36,426 bases of DNA from Oscillospiraceae bacterium (GCA_015063385.1 SVUG01000017.1:1-36426); one strand, 5' to 3'. Shown: positions 16,881 to 24,716, counted from the stretch's first letter. The notes: generated from the sequence alone by a model not told the origin. A program made the numbers and translations.

Positions 16881-16889
16881 AATCATAGG

Positions 16890-16939
16890 ATAATAACAGG
16901 TTAACTTTTAAGAAACGAGGTGGCCTGTTATTATTTTTT
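16890..16939 (+). promoter_or_regulatory. Hairpin with T tract spanning the ribosome binding site and ATT start of the DapF-like gene
   Basis: 11-bp perfect inverted repeat ATAATAACAGG (16890-16900) / CCTGTTATTAT (16924-16934) followed by T6 (16934-16939). The 23-nt loop contains AGGTGG, and the 3' arm contains the proposed ATT start codon (16930-16932). It could end cca transcription, control translation of the next gene, or do both. Confidence 0.55.
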
Positions 16940-17688
16940 CGAGAATTATTGCCCTTGGTGAAAAAATAGATGTTTTACCGGTACGTGAAATACCGCGCGA
17001 CCCGACGATTTACATAGACCGACGCGATGCGAGCGCAGACACCGTTTTTCTGATTGCAGACACCGATGCGGATATATTTGCCTTTTCGGCTCGTCAGGAT
17101 ATTTCTCGTCTTTCGGAGGCGAGCCTGGCTTATGCTGCGGCGCTTTTTCTTCTTTTAGTAAGAGGTGTTCCGCAGGGCGAGATTACGGTCAGAACACCTA
17201 AAGGTATTTACATGATTAAACGGCTGGGAAATGACGGGAAATACGGGATTTTGATGCCTGAATGTAAATTATTATATACAAAAACTGCAGTTTTCTCCGA
17301 CGGAACTGATTTAAATGTACAGACGGTTTCATATGAAAAAACACTATGTCAGGTTGTAAGATGCGCCGATGCACAGATGATGTCGAGCGAGGTGTTAAAA
17401 AGGCTTTTGCTTTCCTCTGATACACCTTGCGTCAGTGCTGCGGTGGCTGTATCTTCATTTAATGGCACTATTGATGCAAAGGCGGAGTTTCTCTACGATA
17501 AAGACCCGTCGCGCGCCATTTTTGCCGCATCCGTAGCTGCACTTCGCGCTACATCAGGATTTTCGGGAGAAGAAGTGTCCCTTAAAATTTCAGATAGCCG
17601 CTTTAACTTTTCACACGATGGAAAGAACTTATACGCATTCGAGCGTGAGCCGAATATTTTCACCTTTCATGCCCCGGATTTAGAATAG
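16930..17688 (+). CDS. DapF-fold (diaminopimelate epimerase-like) protein without catalytic cysteines; ATT start
   Basis: The frame is open from 16912 to the TAG at 17688 but has no ATG, GTG or TTG before the ATG at 17212. Starting at ATT 16930 gives 252 aa whose first residues MIFSRIIALG align with the canonical DapF start (M-x-F-x-K-M-H-G-L-G), and AGGTGG ends 6 nt upstream. More DapF-like layout follows: SADTVFLIADTDADIFAF, GEITVRTPKGIYMIKRL in the first half, and a matching second half ending in FHAPDLE. The two catalytic Cys loops (CGNG and ACGTG in DapF) are replaced by SEASL and AIFAAS, so epimerase activity is unlikely. A common alternative annotation would start at 17212 and lose the first third of the protein. 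Function unknown. Confidence 0.6.
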   Translation: MIFSRIIALGEKIDVLPVREIPRDPTIYIDRRDASADTVFLIADTDADIFAFSARQDISRLSEASLAYAAALFLLLVRGVPQGEITVRTPKGIYMIKRLGNDGKYGILMPECKLLYTKTAVFSDGTDLNVQTVSYEKTLCQVVRCADAQMMSSEVLKRLLLSSDTPCVSAAVAVSSFNGTIDAKAEFLYDKDPSRAIFAASVAALRATSGFSGEEVSLKISDSRFNFSHDGKNLYAFEREPNIFTFHAPDLE

Positions 17689-17693
17689 CGGTA

Positions 17694-17722
17694 TTGACTA
17701 TTTTTTTAACGTGTGATAGAAT
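17694..17722 (+). promoter_or_regulatory. Promoter of rqcH
   Basis: TTGACT-N17-TAGAAT, starting 5 bp after the stop of the DapF-like gene. Confidence 0.72.
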
Positions 17723-17754
17723 ATTTTCGTTAGAGAAGAAAAAAGGAGCTTTTT

Positions 17755-19506
17755 ATGGCTTTTGACGCTTGTATGATGCGCGCTGTGCTTACGGAGTTTC
17801 GGCGCGAGTTCCCCGAGGCGAAGATAGAAAAGGTGCTTCAGCCGAGGAATGACGAAATAGATATGATTATACATTACGGCAAGAAATCACGCCGTCTTGT
17901 CTTTAACGTTGGACCTAATGCACCAAGGCTTCAGCTCTCGGACAAGCCGAGGGAGAATCCCCTTAAAGCCCCGATGTTCTGTATGCTTCTGCGCAAGCAT
18001 TTTATCGGTGCGAGAATAACCACGGTAGAGCAGCCCGGCTTTGACAGAATTGCCGAGTTTTCGGTTGCCTGCTACGACGAGATGGGATATCCCACCGAGA
18101 AGAAAATCGTATGTGAGATAATGGGCAAGTACGCCAATCTTATTATTCTTGATAAGGACTCGAAAATCCTTTCAGCGCTTAAAATTATCGACTTTGCCGC
18201 CAGCACCGTGCGTCAGGTCTTGCCGGGCCTTAAATATCAGATACCGGCAAAGCCTGATAAGCTTTCACCTCTTGAAATCAACGAGGAGCTTTTCTTTGAG
18301 AGACTTTCAGCCTTTTCTCCCGAAAGAAGCGCAGAGAAGTTTATCACCTCGACCTATTCGGGAATTGCTACGCAGATTGCCCACGAGCTGACGTATCGCG
18401 CTGCGGGTGCGCTTGACGTTCCTCTTTGCAATATTGATAAAAAACGCTTTTACAGCATCTTCCGCGAGTGGCAAGAGCTGCTGATAAACGAAAATTATGC
18501 TCCAACCGTGGTCTTTGATAATGATGGCAAGCCGCTCGATTATTCATATATGGACATCACCTACTACGGTGACGGTATGAATAAGCGAAAATTTGACACT
18601 CTTTCAGAGATGCTTGATACCTATTTTGAAGAAAAGGACCGCCTTGAGCATATTCATCAGCGTGCGCGTGATATTATCACTTTGCTTTCAAATGCTGAGG
18701 CACGCACGGAGCGCAAGTTAGGTATTCAGCGTCAAGCGCTGCTTGATGCCGAGCGTGGCGAGGAGTACAAAAAATACGGTGACCTTATCACAGCCAACCT
18801 CTATCGCCTTGAGCGAGGTATGGAGAGCTTTATAGCGACCGATTATTATGACGAGAACTGCCCGGAAATCGAAATTAAGCTTGATTCGCGTCTTTCTCCC
18901 TCGCAAAACGCACAGAAGATGTACAAGCTTTATAATAAATGCAAGACTGCAAAGCAGGTGCTTTCGGAGCAGGTAGTGATATGGGAGCGTGAGCTTCGCT
19001 ATCTTGAGAGCGTGCGTGAATTTTTATCCAAGGCGGAATGTGAGCAGGACGTCCTTGAAATTCGTGACGAGCTTTACCGCTCGGGCTATGCCTCGAAGCT
19101 GCACGGCTATACGCCGCCCAAAAAACTAACCTCCACACCTCATAGATTCAGGACAAGCGGCGGATACGAGCTTCTCGTAGGCAGAAATAACTTGCAAAAC
19201 GATAGTCTCACCTTTAAGACAGCAAGCAAGGGTGACCTTTGGTTTCACACCAAGGATATCCCCGGCTCGCACGTAATAATGCTCTGCGACGGTGAAGAGC
19301 CGAGCGAGAGGGATTACACCGAGGCAGCAAAGATTGCCGCAAGATACTCCAAGGCGACGGCTGACCTAGTTGCCGTTGACTATACCAGAGTTAAAAACAT
19401 CAAGAAGCCCGGCGGCTCAAAGCCCGGATTTGTCACTTATAAAACTAATTATACGGCATTCGTGCACCCAGCCACCGATGCCGAAATAGAGGAAATGAAA
19501 AGATAA
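17755..19506 (+). CDS. rqcH: Rqc2 homolog RqcH (NFACT protein, fibronectin-binding-protein-like)
   Basis: 583 aa. Ribosome quality control factor that binds the 50S subunit with a stalled peptidyl-tRNA and directs C-terminal alanine tailing. The N-terminal NFACT-N domain carries the conserved GFDRIAEF (the D-R pair needed for tailing). A central helical/coiled-coil part (about residues 280-420) follows, then the NFACT-R domain with ASKGDLWFHTKDIPGSHVI near the C-terminus. Starts at ATG 17755 after AAAAAGGAGCTTTTT. The mnmM gene begins immediately after its stop codon (TAA-ATG), so the two are translationally coupled. Confidence 0.93.
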   Translation: MAFDACMMRAVLTEFRREFPEAKIEKVLQPRNDEIDMIIHYGKKSRRLVFNVGPNAPRLQLSDKPRENPLKAPMFCMLLRKHFIGARITTVEQPGFDRIAEFSVACYDEMGYPTEKKIVCEIMGKYANLIILDKDSKILSALKIIDFAASTVRQVLPGLKYQIPAKPDKLSPLEINEELFFERLSAFSPERSAEKFITSTYSGIATQIAHELTYRAAGALDVPLCNIDKKRFYSIFREWQELLINENYAPTVVFDNDGKPLDYSYMDITYYGDGMNKRKFDTLSEMLDTYFEEKDRLEHIHQRARDIITLLSNAEARTERKLGIQRQALLDAERGEEYKKYGDLITANLYRLERGMESFIATDYYDENCPEIEIKLDSRLSPSQNAQKMYKLYNKCKTAKQVLSEQVVIWERELRYLESVREFLSKAECEQDVLEIRDELYRSGYASKLHGYTPPKKLTSTPHRFRTSGGYELLVGRNNLQNDSLTFKTASKGDLWFHTKDIPGSHVIMLCDGEEPSERDYTEAAKIAARYSKATADLVAVDYTRVKNIKKPGGSKPGFVTYKTNYTAFVHPATDAEIEEMKR

Positions 19507-20076
19507 ATGGTAGATTTAGTAGGACTTCATAAGCATTTTATACTTGAGCATCTCGCAGAGGGGGACGTTGCCGTCGATTTTACTATGGGAAACGGCGGGG
19601 ATACGCTCTTCCTCTCAAAAACCGTTGGTGAGTCGGGCAGGGTATACGCCTTTGATATTCAGGAGGAGGCGCTTATCTCAACTCGAGAGCATCTTGAAGC
19701 AAACGGTGCGCCGCAAAATTACGAGCTTATCTGTGTCTCTCACCATAGAGTCAAGGAGTTTGTAAAAGAGCCTATCAAGGCAGGAATGTTTAATCTTGGG
19801 TATCTGCCAAGAAGCGGCAAAAAGAGCATAACCACAATGCGAGAAACCACTATGCCGGCTGTTGAAGCAGCAATAGAGCTGCTCGCACCCGATGGTGCTC
19901 TTATAGTAGCTATTTATCCGGGACACGAGGAGGGCGCGCTAGAGGGAGAAATGCTTCGCGAATATTTTAAAACGCTATCGCGGTTTCGGATTTGTGCATC
20001 TGAATTCCATATTCTCAACTCCCCCACCTCGCCATACTTTTTCCTGATTGAGAAAAGTCCACGCTGTAAAGAATAA
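19507..20076 (+). CDS. mnmM: Class I SAM methyltransferase, YtqB/MnmM-like tRNA methyltransferase
   Basis: 189 aa, the usual length for the YtqB family (rRNA_methylase Pfam group). SAM-binding motif I is VAVDFTMGNGGDTLFL, acidic motif II is VYAFDIQEEAL, and the family hallmark FNLGYLPRSGK is present, with IVAIYPGHEEG afterwards. B. subtilis YtqB (MnmM) methylates nm5(s2)U34 in tRNA to mnm5(s2)U34. Coupled to rqcH and near cca, all acting in tRNA or ribosome function. Ends before a strong terminator. Confidence 0.82.
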   Translation: MVDLVGLHKHFILEHLAEGDVAVDFTMGNGGDTLFLSKTVGESGRVYAFDIQEEALISTREHLEANGAPQNYELICVSHHRVKEFVKEPIKAGMFNLGYLPRSGKKSITTMRETTMPAVEAAIELLAPDGALIVAIYPGHEEGALEGEMLREYFKTLSRFRICASEFHILNSPTSPYFFLIEKSPRCKE

Positions 20077-20081
20077 AAAAG

Positions 20082-20126
20082 ACAACGGATTTTGTAAACA
20101 ATGATTAGCAAAATCCGTTGTTTTTT
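20082..20126. terminator. Bidirectional terminator between mnmM and the membrane protein gene
   Basis: ACAACGGATTTTG/CAAAATCCGTTGT, a 13-bp perfect stem followed by TTTTT on the plus strand and by T-rich sequence on the minus strand. Confidence 0.88.
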
Positions 20127-20136
20127 GTGACAACCT

Positions 20137-20928
20137 TTAATTTTCTTCGTTAGAAACTATTTTTTTAAATAAGTGGTATGAAATAATATGCACTGCAAGA
20201 AGCTCGATTACTAAGAACACGAAGCTTCCCGTTATGTAAATTATCTCTCCAAGTCTGTAATACCCGGCGTAATTAACAAGATACATAACCGTATCAACTG
20301 CCTCACGCATAAAGTTGATGATAAACTCGCCGAATGTAGCGACGAATATACCCAGCGTCAATGGCATGGAAAAATCAAATGCGCTTGTGAAATGGACGTC
20401 TGTGCAGAGCACTTTTTCTGCCTGAAGATTCAGTTTTTTCTTGAGGTCAACCGTCATGGATTTTTGCACCGCTGGCGGCAGGTCGGACGCGAGTGATTTG
20501 GCAGTAGACCTTATCGCCACCATTCTGATAATCAAAAATAGCACGGCAATATGCGCCCACATCAGTGCCGCACCAAAGACCGTCACCAGAGCCGAAAGAG
20601 AAATAGATTCTATTGAATCGTAGCCGTATGCGATGTGATAGAGGTAATAGTAGGGAAGAAGATATATTATCCTGGCAAGCGCGAAGAATATTGCACCGAT
20701 AAGAGCGCTCTTCACTCCATTGTCAAAATAAATTTTCATGAGCAGGCACGCAGCTATCGGGGGCAGAGCAAATTCCGTAAATTTGTTGAGGAAGAGCCTT
20801 ACGTACTCAAACCAGCCGATATCCCCCTCTATAACGTAGTTGGGAATGAAAAATATTAAAAATGCAGCAAGATTAGCGGCGCAAAAGCCGAGAATCCCCC
20901 ATAGATAAAGTCGTTTATTTTCTTTCAT
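20137..20928 (-). CDS. Multi-pass membrane protein of unknown function
   Basis: 263 aa with about six hydrophobic segments: near residues 10-30, 50-65, 75-95, 110-135, 190-210 and 230-255. A basic/polar cytoplasmic-type loop (residues about 140-180, TAKSLASDLPPAVQKSM then LKKKLNLQ) separates the two halves. No enzymatic motif or transporter signature was recognised. Monocistronic, with promoter TTGATT-N17-TATAAT and GAAAGGAATTCGCT before the ATG. It faces away from rpsB. Confidence 0.7.
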   Translation of the reverse strand: MKENKRLYLWGILGFCAANLAAFLIFFIPNYVIEGDIGWFEYVRLFLNKFTEFALPPIAACLLMKIYFDNGVKSALIGAIFFALARIIYLLPYYYLYHIAYGYDSIESISLSALVTVFGAALMWAHIAVLFLIIRMVAIRSTAKSLASDLPPAVQKSMTVDLKKKLNLQAEKVLCTDVHFTSAFDFSMPLTLGIFVATFGEFIINFMREAVDTVMYLVNYAGYYRLGEIIYITGSFVFLVIELLAVHIISYHLFKKIVSNEEN

Positions 20929-20957
20929 AGCGAATTCCTTTCATATAACCGATTACT

Positions 20958-20986
20958 ATTATAGCACGAAGATGGCATTAAATCAA
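20958..20986 (-). promoter_or_regulatory. Promoter of the membrane protein gene
   Basis: TTGATT-N17-TATAAT with an extended TG-C before the -10. Confidence 0.75.
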
Positions 20987-21049
20987 TAGTTAATTCAAAT
21001 ACTCTAATTATGAACTTTTTGTAAACTTTTGGGTTTCTTTATAAACCTA

Positions 21050-21078
21050 TTGATATTTTTAATTTAATATGTTATTAT
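21050..21078 (+). promoter_or_regulatory. Promoter of rpsB-tsf
   Basis: TTGATA-N17-TATTAT; transcription would begin near GG at 21084-21085, giving a leader of about 120 nt. Confidence 0.78.
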
Positions 21079-21084
21079 ATTAAG

Positions 21085-21205
21085 GCTGTCCGAGCAAATC
21101 CTCGGGCAGACATTATATCTCACATAGCGAGTAGGTTTACTGCCGGTGCTCCCTAGAGTCGCAGTATTATGTCGCTATGGCGGAAAAACCAAGGAGGAAC
21201 ATAAA
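21085..21205 (+). ncRNA. Structured 5' leader of rpsB, candidate S2 autoregulatory RNA
   Basis: Two helices are readable. The first is CTGTCCGAG (21086-21094) with CTCGGGCAG (21101-21109), 9 bp including one G-U, loop CAAATC. The second has outer stem CATAGCGA (21123-21130) / TCGCTATG (21172-21179), with an inner ACTGC (21139-21143) / GCAGT (21161-21165) nested inside. The ribosome binding site AAGGAGG follows 11 nt after the outer stem. Ribosomal-protein leaders commonly mediate feedback by the encoded protein; that S2 binds here is inference. Confidence 0.6.
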
Positions 21206-21949
21206 ATGTTCGAAATCACAATCAAGCAGTTGCTTGAAGCAGGCGTTCACTTCGGTCACCCTACCAAGAAGTGGAATCCGAAGATGGCAGAGTACATCTT
21301 CACCCAGAGAAACGGTATTCACATCGTAGACCTTCAGAAGACCGTTAAGAAGTTTGAGGAAGCGTACAACTACGTTTCCGAGCTCGCACAGGACGGCGGC
21401 ACCGTTCTTTTCGTTGGTACCAAGAAGCAGGCTGCTGACACCATTAAGGAAGAGGCACAGAGATGCGGTCAGTACTACGTAAACGTTCGTTGGCCCGGCG
21501 GTATGCTCACCAACTTCAACACCATCCGTAAGTCCATCAGACGTCTCAAGGAGCTTGAGAAGATGCAGGCAGACGGCACCTTCGATCTTCTTCCTAAGAA
21601 GGAAGTTGCTAAGAAGATGAAGGAAATTGAAGACCTTGAAAAGTCCTACGGCGGTATCAAGGATATGGAGAGACTTCCTTCCTGCGTATTCATCGTAGAT
21701 ACCCGCAAGGAGAAGAATGCGGTTCTTGAGGCTAAGAAGCTCGGTATTCCCGTAGTTGCTATCGTAGATACCAACTGTGATCCCGACGATGCAGATTGCA
21801 TCATCCCCGGTAATGACGACGCTATCCGCGCTATCAAGCTTATCGCTGGCGCACTTGCAAACGCAGTTATCGAGGCACACGGCGGCGTTCAGGAAGAGCC
21901 CGTAGCAGAGGTTGAGGTAGCTCCCGAGGCTGAAGAGGCAGCAGAGTAA
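21206..21949 (+). CDS. rpsB: 30S ribosomal protein S2
   Basis: 247 aa, full length. Recognised by [51 protein letters not shown] and [13 protein letters not shown]. The C-terminus carries an acidic tail ([18 protein letters not shown]). Start at 21206 from AAGGAGGAACATAAAATG; a longer in-frame extension upstream lies inside the structured leader and is not translated. Forms the usual rpsB-tsf pair. No TTA, CTA or TCA codons, as in other highly expressed genes here. Confidence 0.98.
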   Translation: MFEITIKQLLEAGVHFGHPTKKWNPKMAEYIFTQRNGIHIVDLQKTVKKFEEAYNYVSELAQDGGTVLFVGTKKQAADTIKEEAQRCGQYYVNVRWPGGMLTNFNTIRKSIRRLKELEKMQADGTFDLLPKKEVAKKMKEIEDLEKSYGGIKDMERLPSCVFIVDTRKEKNAVLEAKKLGIPVVAIVDTNCDPDDADCIIPGNDDAIRAIKLIAGALANAVIEAHGGVQEEPVAEVEVAPEAEEAAE

Positions 21950-21985
21950 TTTCCTCATAAATTGAATTTAAAGGAGAAAAAGAAA

Positions 21986-22900
21986 ATGGCATTTACCGCT
22001 AAAGACGTTGCTGAACTCAGAAAGCAGACCGGTTGTGGTATGATGGATTGCAAGAAGGCTCTCGTTGAGTCCAACGGCGATTTTGAGGCAGCAGTTAAGT
22101 ACCTTCGTGAGAAGGGTATGGCAGCAACTGCAAAGAAGGCTGACCGTATCGCAGCAGAGGGTATCGTAGATATTATGACTATTGATAACGTGACCGCTAT
22201 CGTTGAGGTTAACTCCGAGACCGACTTCGTTGCAAAGAACGCAACCTTTAAGGAGTTCGTTAAGGATATTCTTAAGACCATCATCGCTAACAAGCCCGCT
22301 GACGTTGATGCACTTCTTGCATCTGAGTTCGTTTCCGGCGGCGCAGTTTCCGAGGCTCTCTCCGAGCAGATCTATAAGATTGGTGAGAAGCTTTCTATTC
22401 GTCGTTTCCAGATCGTTGAGGGTGTAGTTTCTTCTTACATTCACGGCATGGGTGCAACCGGTGTTATCGTTTCCTTCGATACCGACGTTGCTGATAAGGA
22501 CGGCTTTGCTGAGTGTGCAAAGAACGTTGCTCTCCAGACCGCTGCTATGGACGTTAAGTATCTTGATAAGGAGTCCGTTCCTGCTGCAGTTCTTGCAGAG
22601 GAGGAGGCTATTCTTATTAAGCAGATGAAGGAAGATCCCAAGATGGCGAACAAGCCTGACAATATCCTTGCAAACATCGTTAAGGGTAGACTTGGCAAGT
22701 TCTACGAGAACAACTGCCTTCTTGAGCAGGCATACGTAAAGGACGACTCTATGAGCGTTTCTAAGTATGTTGCATCTGTTGCTAAGGAGCTTGGTGGCAA
22801 CATTAAAGTGACCGGCTACGTTCGTTTCGATAAGGGCGAGGGCATTCAGAAGAGAGAAGAGGATTACGGCGCAGAGATCGCAAAGATGATCCAGGGCTAA
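21986..22900 (+). CDS. tsf: Elongation factor Ts
   Basis: 304 aa. Recharges EF-Tu by GDP/GTP exchange. Signatures: VAELRKQTGCGMMDCKKAL (N-terminal UBA-like domain), VEVNSETDFVAKNATF (the EF-Ts core signature) and a C-terminal dimerisation-type domain. Start chosen at 21986 after AAGGAGAAAAAGAAAATG. 36 nt after rpsB, co-transcribed, and ended by a strong terminator. Confidence 0.98.
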   Translation: MAFTAKDVAELRKQTGCGMMDCKKALVESNGDFEAAVKYLREKGMAATAKKADRIAAEGIVDIMTIDNVTAIVEVNSETDFVAKNATFKEFVKDILKTIIANKPADVDALLASEFVSGGAVSEALSEQIYKIGEKLSIRRFQIVEGVVSSYIHGMGATGVIVSFDTDVADKDGFAECAKNVALQTAAMDVKYLDKESVPAAVLAEEEAILIKQMKEDPKMANKPDNILANIVKGRLGKFYENNCLLEQAYVKDDSMSVSKYVASVAKELGGNIKVTGYVRFDKGEGIQKREEDYGAEIAKMIQG

Positions 22901-22921
22901 TTCTGACGGATTATAATCAAA

Positions 22922-22950
22922 ATGGGTGCAGAAAGCTGCACCCATTTTAT
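22922..22950 (+). terminator. Terminator of rpsB-tsf
   Basis: ATGGGTGCAG-AAAG-CTGCACCCAT followed by TTTAT. Confidence 0.9.
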
Positions 22951-22969
22951 ATTTGAAAACAGTTAAAAC

Positions 22970-22999
22970 AAAAAGCAGGGCATAACCCTGCTTTTTGTT
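22970..22999 (-). terminator. Terminator of the Glu/Ala-repeat protein gene
   Basis: AAAAAGCAGGG-CATAA-CCCTGCTTTTT; on the minus strand the stem is followed by a T-rich tract. It could also back up the tsf terminator. Confidence 0.82.
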
Positions 23000-23536
23000 T
23001 TACTTGGTCAAGAACCAATAGAATATGTATGCGAGGATAAGTACGGGAGCCGCCATGATAAGAATGAGCAGACCGGTGCTGACCTTATCCCAAACCTTTT
23101 TCCAATTAACCTTCTTTGCTTTCTTCATGAAACTTGCAAAGAAGCTGGCTTCCTTAATTTCTTCTTCGGTGACGGTAGCTTCGGGAGCAACTACAAGTGT
23201 TTCTTCCTCAGCAACAACCTCCTCGACAGGAGCTTCCTCTGCAACAGCCTCCTCAGCAGGAGCTTCCTCTGCAGCAGCCTCCTCAACAGGAGCTTCCTCT
23301 GCAGCAGCCTCCTCAGCAGGAGCTTCCTCTGCAGCAGCCTCCTCAGCAGGTGCTTCCTCTGCAACAGCCTCCTCGGCAGATGCTTCCTCTGCAACAGCCT
23401 CCTCGGCAGATGCTTCCTCTGCAACAGCCTCCTCAGCAGGTGCTTCTTCTGCAACAGCCTCAACAACTTCCTCTGCTACAGCCTCAGCCTCTTTATTTTC
23501 AATTTCTACGTTAGTTTCAAGCTCTTTGTTTTCCAT
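23000..23536 (-). CDS. Glu/Ala-repeat protein with one C-terminal membrane helix
   Basis: 178 aa. The first ~110 residues are almost only E, A, V, P and S, built from decapeptide repeats of the type AEEAPAEEAA. A short basic linker follows (MKKAKKVNWKKVWDKV), then a single hydrophobic helix (LLILIMAAPVLILAYIFYWF) with only LTK beyond it. There is no signal peptide, so the predicted topology is C-tail anchored with the highly acidic repeat domain in the cytoplasm. Good ribosome binding site (GGAGGATTATC). No family recognised; a spacer, scaffold or ribosome/protein-docking role is possible but unproven. The repeat DNA also leaves other frames open, but those are artefacts. Confidence 0.7.
   Translation of the reverse strand: MENKELETNVEIENKEAEAVAEEVVEAVAEEAPAEEAVAEEASAEEAVAEEASAEEAVAEEAPAEEAAAEEAPAEEAAAEEAPVEEAAAEEAPAEEAVAEEAPVEEVVAEEETLVVAPEATVTEEEIKEASFFASFMKKAKKVNWKKVWDKVSTGLLILIMAAPVLILAYIFYWFLTK
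23221..23460 (-). repeat. Eight tandem 30-bp coding repeats
   Basis: Eight in-phase copies of a 30-bp unit (coding-strand complement of CCTCAGCAGGAGCTTCCTCT plus GCAGCAGCCT), differing at a few positions such as AGCAGG/GGCAGA/AACAGG and GCAGCA/GCAACA. They encode the decapeptide repeats. Copy number is likely to vary between strains. Confidence 0.95.
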
Positions 23537-23593
23537 GATAATCCTCCGTGATGTGTAGGCAAATCTTTTTTATAGGGAAAACCTATCTTCATA

Positions 23594-23622
23594 ATTTTAG
23601 CACAAAATTTTACCCAAGTCAA
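23594..23622 (-). promoter_or_regulatory. Promoter of the Glu/Ala-repeat protein gene
   Basis: TTGACT-N17-TAAAAT with TGC before the -10; leader of about 50 nt. Confidence 0.72.
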
Positions 23623-23652
23623 TACAAAAAGTTAACAAAGTATAAAAACTGC

Positions 23653-23681
23653 TTGAAAAAACGCAAAAAATGTGTTAAAAT
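23653..23681 (+). promoter_or_regulatory. Promoter of the CYTH gene
   Basis: TTGAAA-N17-TAAAAT, 32 bp upstream of the ATG at 23714. Confidence 0.7.
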
Positions 23682-23713
23682 CAAGCTACAAACGTGAAAA
23701 AAGGATCGGGAAA

Positions 23714-24232
23714 ATGAGCGAAAAAAGTAAAATCGGCATCGAAATAGAGAAAAAATATATAATAAAAATGCCAAACCCGGCTCTCCTGCAAGCACAGGAG
23801 CGCTATGATGTGAGCAGAATTGTACAGATTTATCTGCCGTGTGCCACGGGCGAAACGCTAAGAATCAGAAGCCGAGAGCAAAACGGAATAACTACTTACA
23901 CAAAAACGCGAAAAATCCGAATAGATAAAATGTCCTCTACAGAGATTGAAAAAGAGATTTCAGCGGAGGAGTTCGACTCACTGTCGAGGCAAATTCTTTC
24001 CACAACTCGACCGATAATGAAAACTAGATATACGTTTATATATAAATCACAGCTTTTCGAGATTGACGTCTACCCCGAATGGACGCGTACGGCTATAATG
24101 GAAACCGAGCTTGATTCCCGCGAGCGCACGGTTGATTTTCCCGAATTTTTAAAAATAGTAAAAGACGTCACAGGCGACAAAAGCTACTCTAACAGGGGGA
24201 TGTCGCAAACGTTCCCGAAAGAGCAGCTTTAA
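23714..24232 (+). CDS. CYTH domain protein (triphosphate tunnel metalloenzyme)
   Basis: 172 aa. The N-terminus has the CYTH signature E-x-E-x-K (GIEIEKKYII), then RIRSRE and YTKTRKIR (basic phosphate-binding strands), TEIEKEIS and FEIDVYPEW. CYTH proteins form an eight-stranded tunnel that binds triphosphates; bacterial members hydrolyse inorganic triphosphate or thiamine triphosphate, or make cAMP. The start at 23714 is supported by AAGGATCGGGAAA; an upstream in-frame Met at 23672 overlaps the promoter. Convergent with rlmH, only 4 nt apart and with no clear terminator. Confidence 0.82.
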   Translation: MSEKSKIGIEIEKKYIIKMPNPALLQAQERYDVSRIVQIYLPCATGETLRIRSREQNGITTYTKTRKIRIDKMSSTEIEKEISAEEFDSLSRQILSTTRPIMKTRYTFIYKSQLFEIDVYPEWTRTAIMETELDSRERTVDFPEFLKIVKDVTGDKSYSNRGMSQTFPKEQL

Positions 24233-24236
24233 GTCT

Positions 24237-24716
24237 TTATTTATGATATTTTTTTCCTGCGAGTATGGTGAAAGAGCGATACAGTGCCTCAAGCAGCACT
24301 ACGCGCATCAGCTGATGAGGAAAAGTCAGATTGGAAACCGAAAGTCTGACGTCTGCCGCTCGTTTTACGTTTTCTGAAAGACCGTGTGATGAGCCGATTA
24401 TCAGCGTTATTTTACCACTATCGTCAGCCATTTTTCCAATAAGCGCGGCGAGTGAGGGCGAGTCGTACTGCTTTCCCTCAACGCACAGAGCGATTTTGCA
24501 CGAGCCACCAGGAATTGCAGAAAGAATTTTTTCGCCCTCTGATTCCAAGGCTCGCTTTATCTGCGAGGCGTCATCCTCGTTGGCAATTTTTTCTTCTTTA
24601 ATATTGATTTCCTCGACTCTTGCGTACTGCGAGAGCCTTTTTTTGTACTCCGAGACCGCATCTTTTAGATAATTCTCTTTAAGAGTTCCAACGCTTATGA
24701 TAGTTATATTAGCCAT
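24237..24716 (-). CDS. rlmH: 23S rRNA (pseudouridine1915-N3)-methyltransferase RlmH
   Basis: 159 aa SPOUT methyltransferase, the normal length. Conserved: NITIISVGTLKENYLKDAV at the N-terminus, the knot region ITLIIGSSHGLSENV, and the C-terminal LTFPHQLMRVVLLEALYRSF and KKYHK. Methylates pseudouridine 1915 in helix 69 of 23S rRNA. Its ATG overlaps the cysteine desulfurase stop (TAATG), so it is translationally coupled as the last gene of the murD operon. Confidence 0.96.
   Translation of the reverse strand: MANITIISVGTLKENYLKDAVSEYKKRLSQYARVEEINIKEEKIANEDDASQIKRALESEGEKILSAIPGGSCKIALCVEGKQYDSPSLAALIGKMADDSGKITLIIGSSHGLSENVKRAADVRLSVSNLTFPHQLMRVVLLEALYRSFTILAGKKYHK

Noticed and set aside
21146-21205. 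20-codon N-terminal extension of rpsB
   Set aside because: It lies in the structured leader, has no ribosome binding site and is absent from S2 proteins.
21167-22945. Long minus-strand frames opposite rpsB (21167-21958) and tsf (21968-22945)
   Set aside because: Same codon-bias shadow effect as opposite ppdK; the forward genes are certain.
23221-23460. CRISPR-like array
   Set aside because: The 30-bp units are contiguous with no spacers and code for a decapeptide repeat.
23025-23558. Several repetitive frames (Ser/Ala, Gln/Pro, Leu/Arg rich) over the 30-bp repeats
   Set aside because: A repeat with a length divisible by three keeps many frames open. Only the minus-strand Glu/Ala frame has a ribosome binding site, promoter, terminator and membrane anchor.
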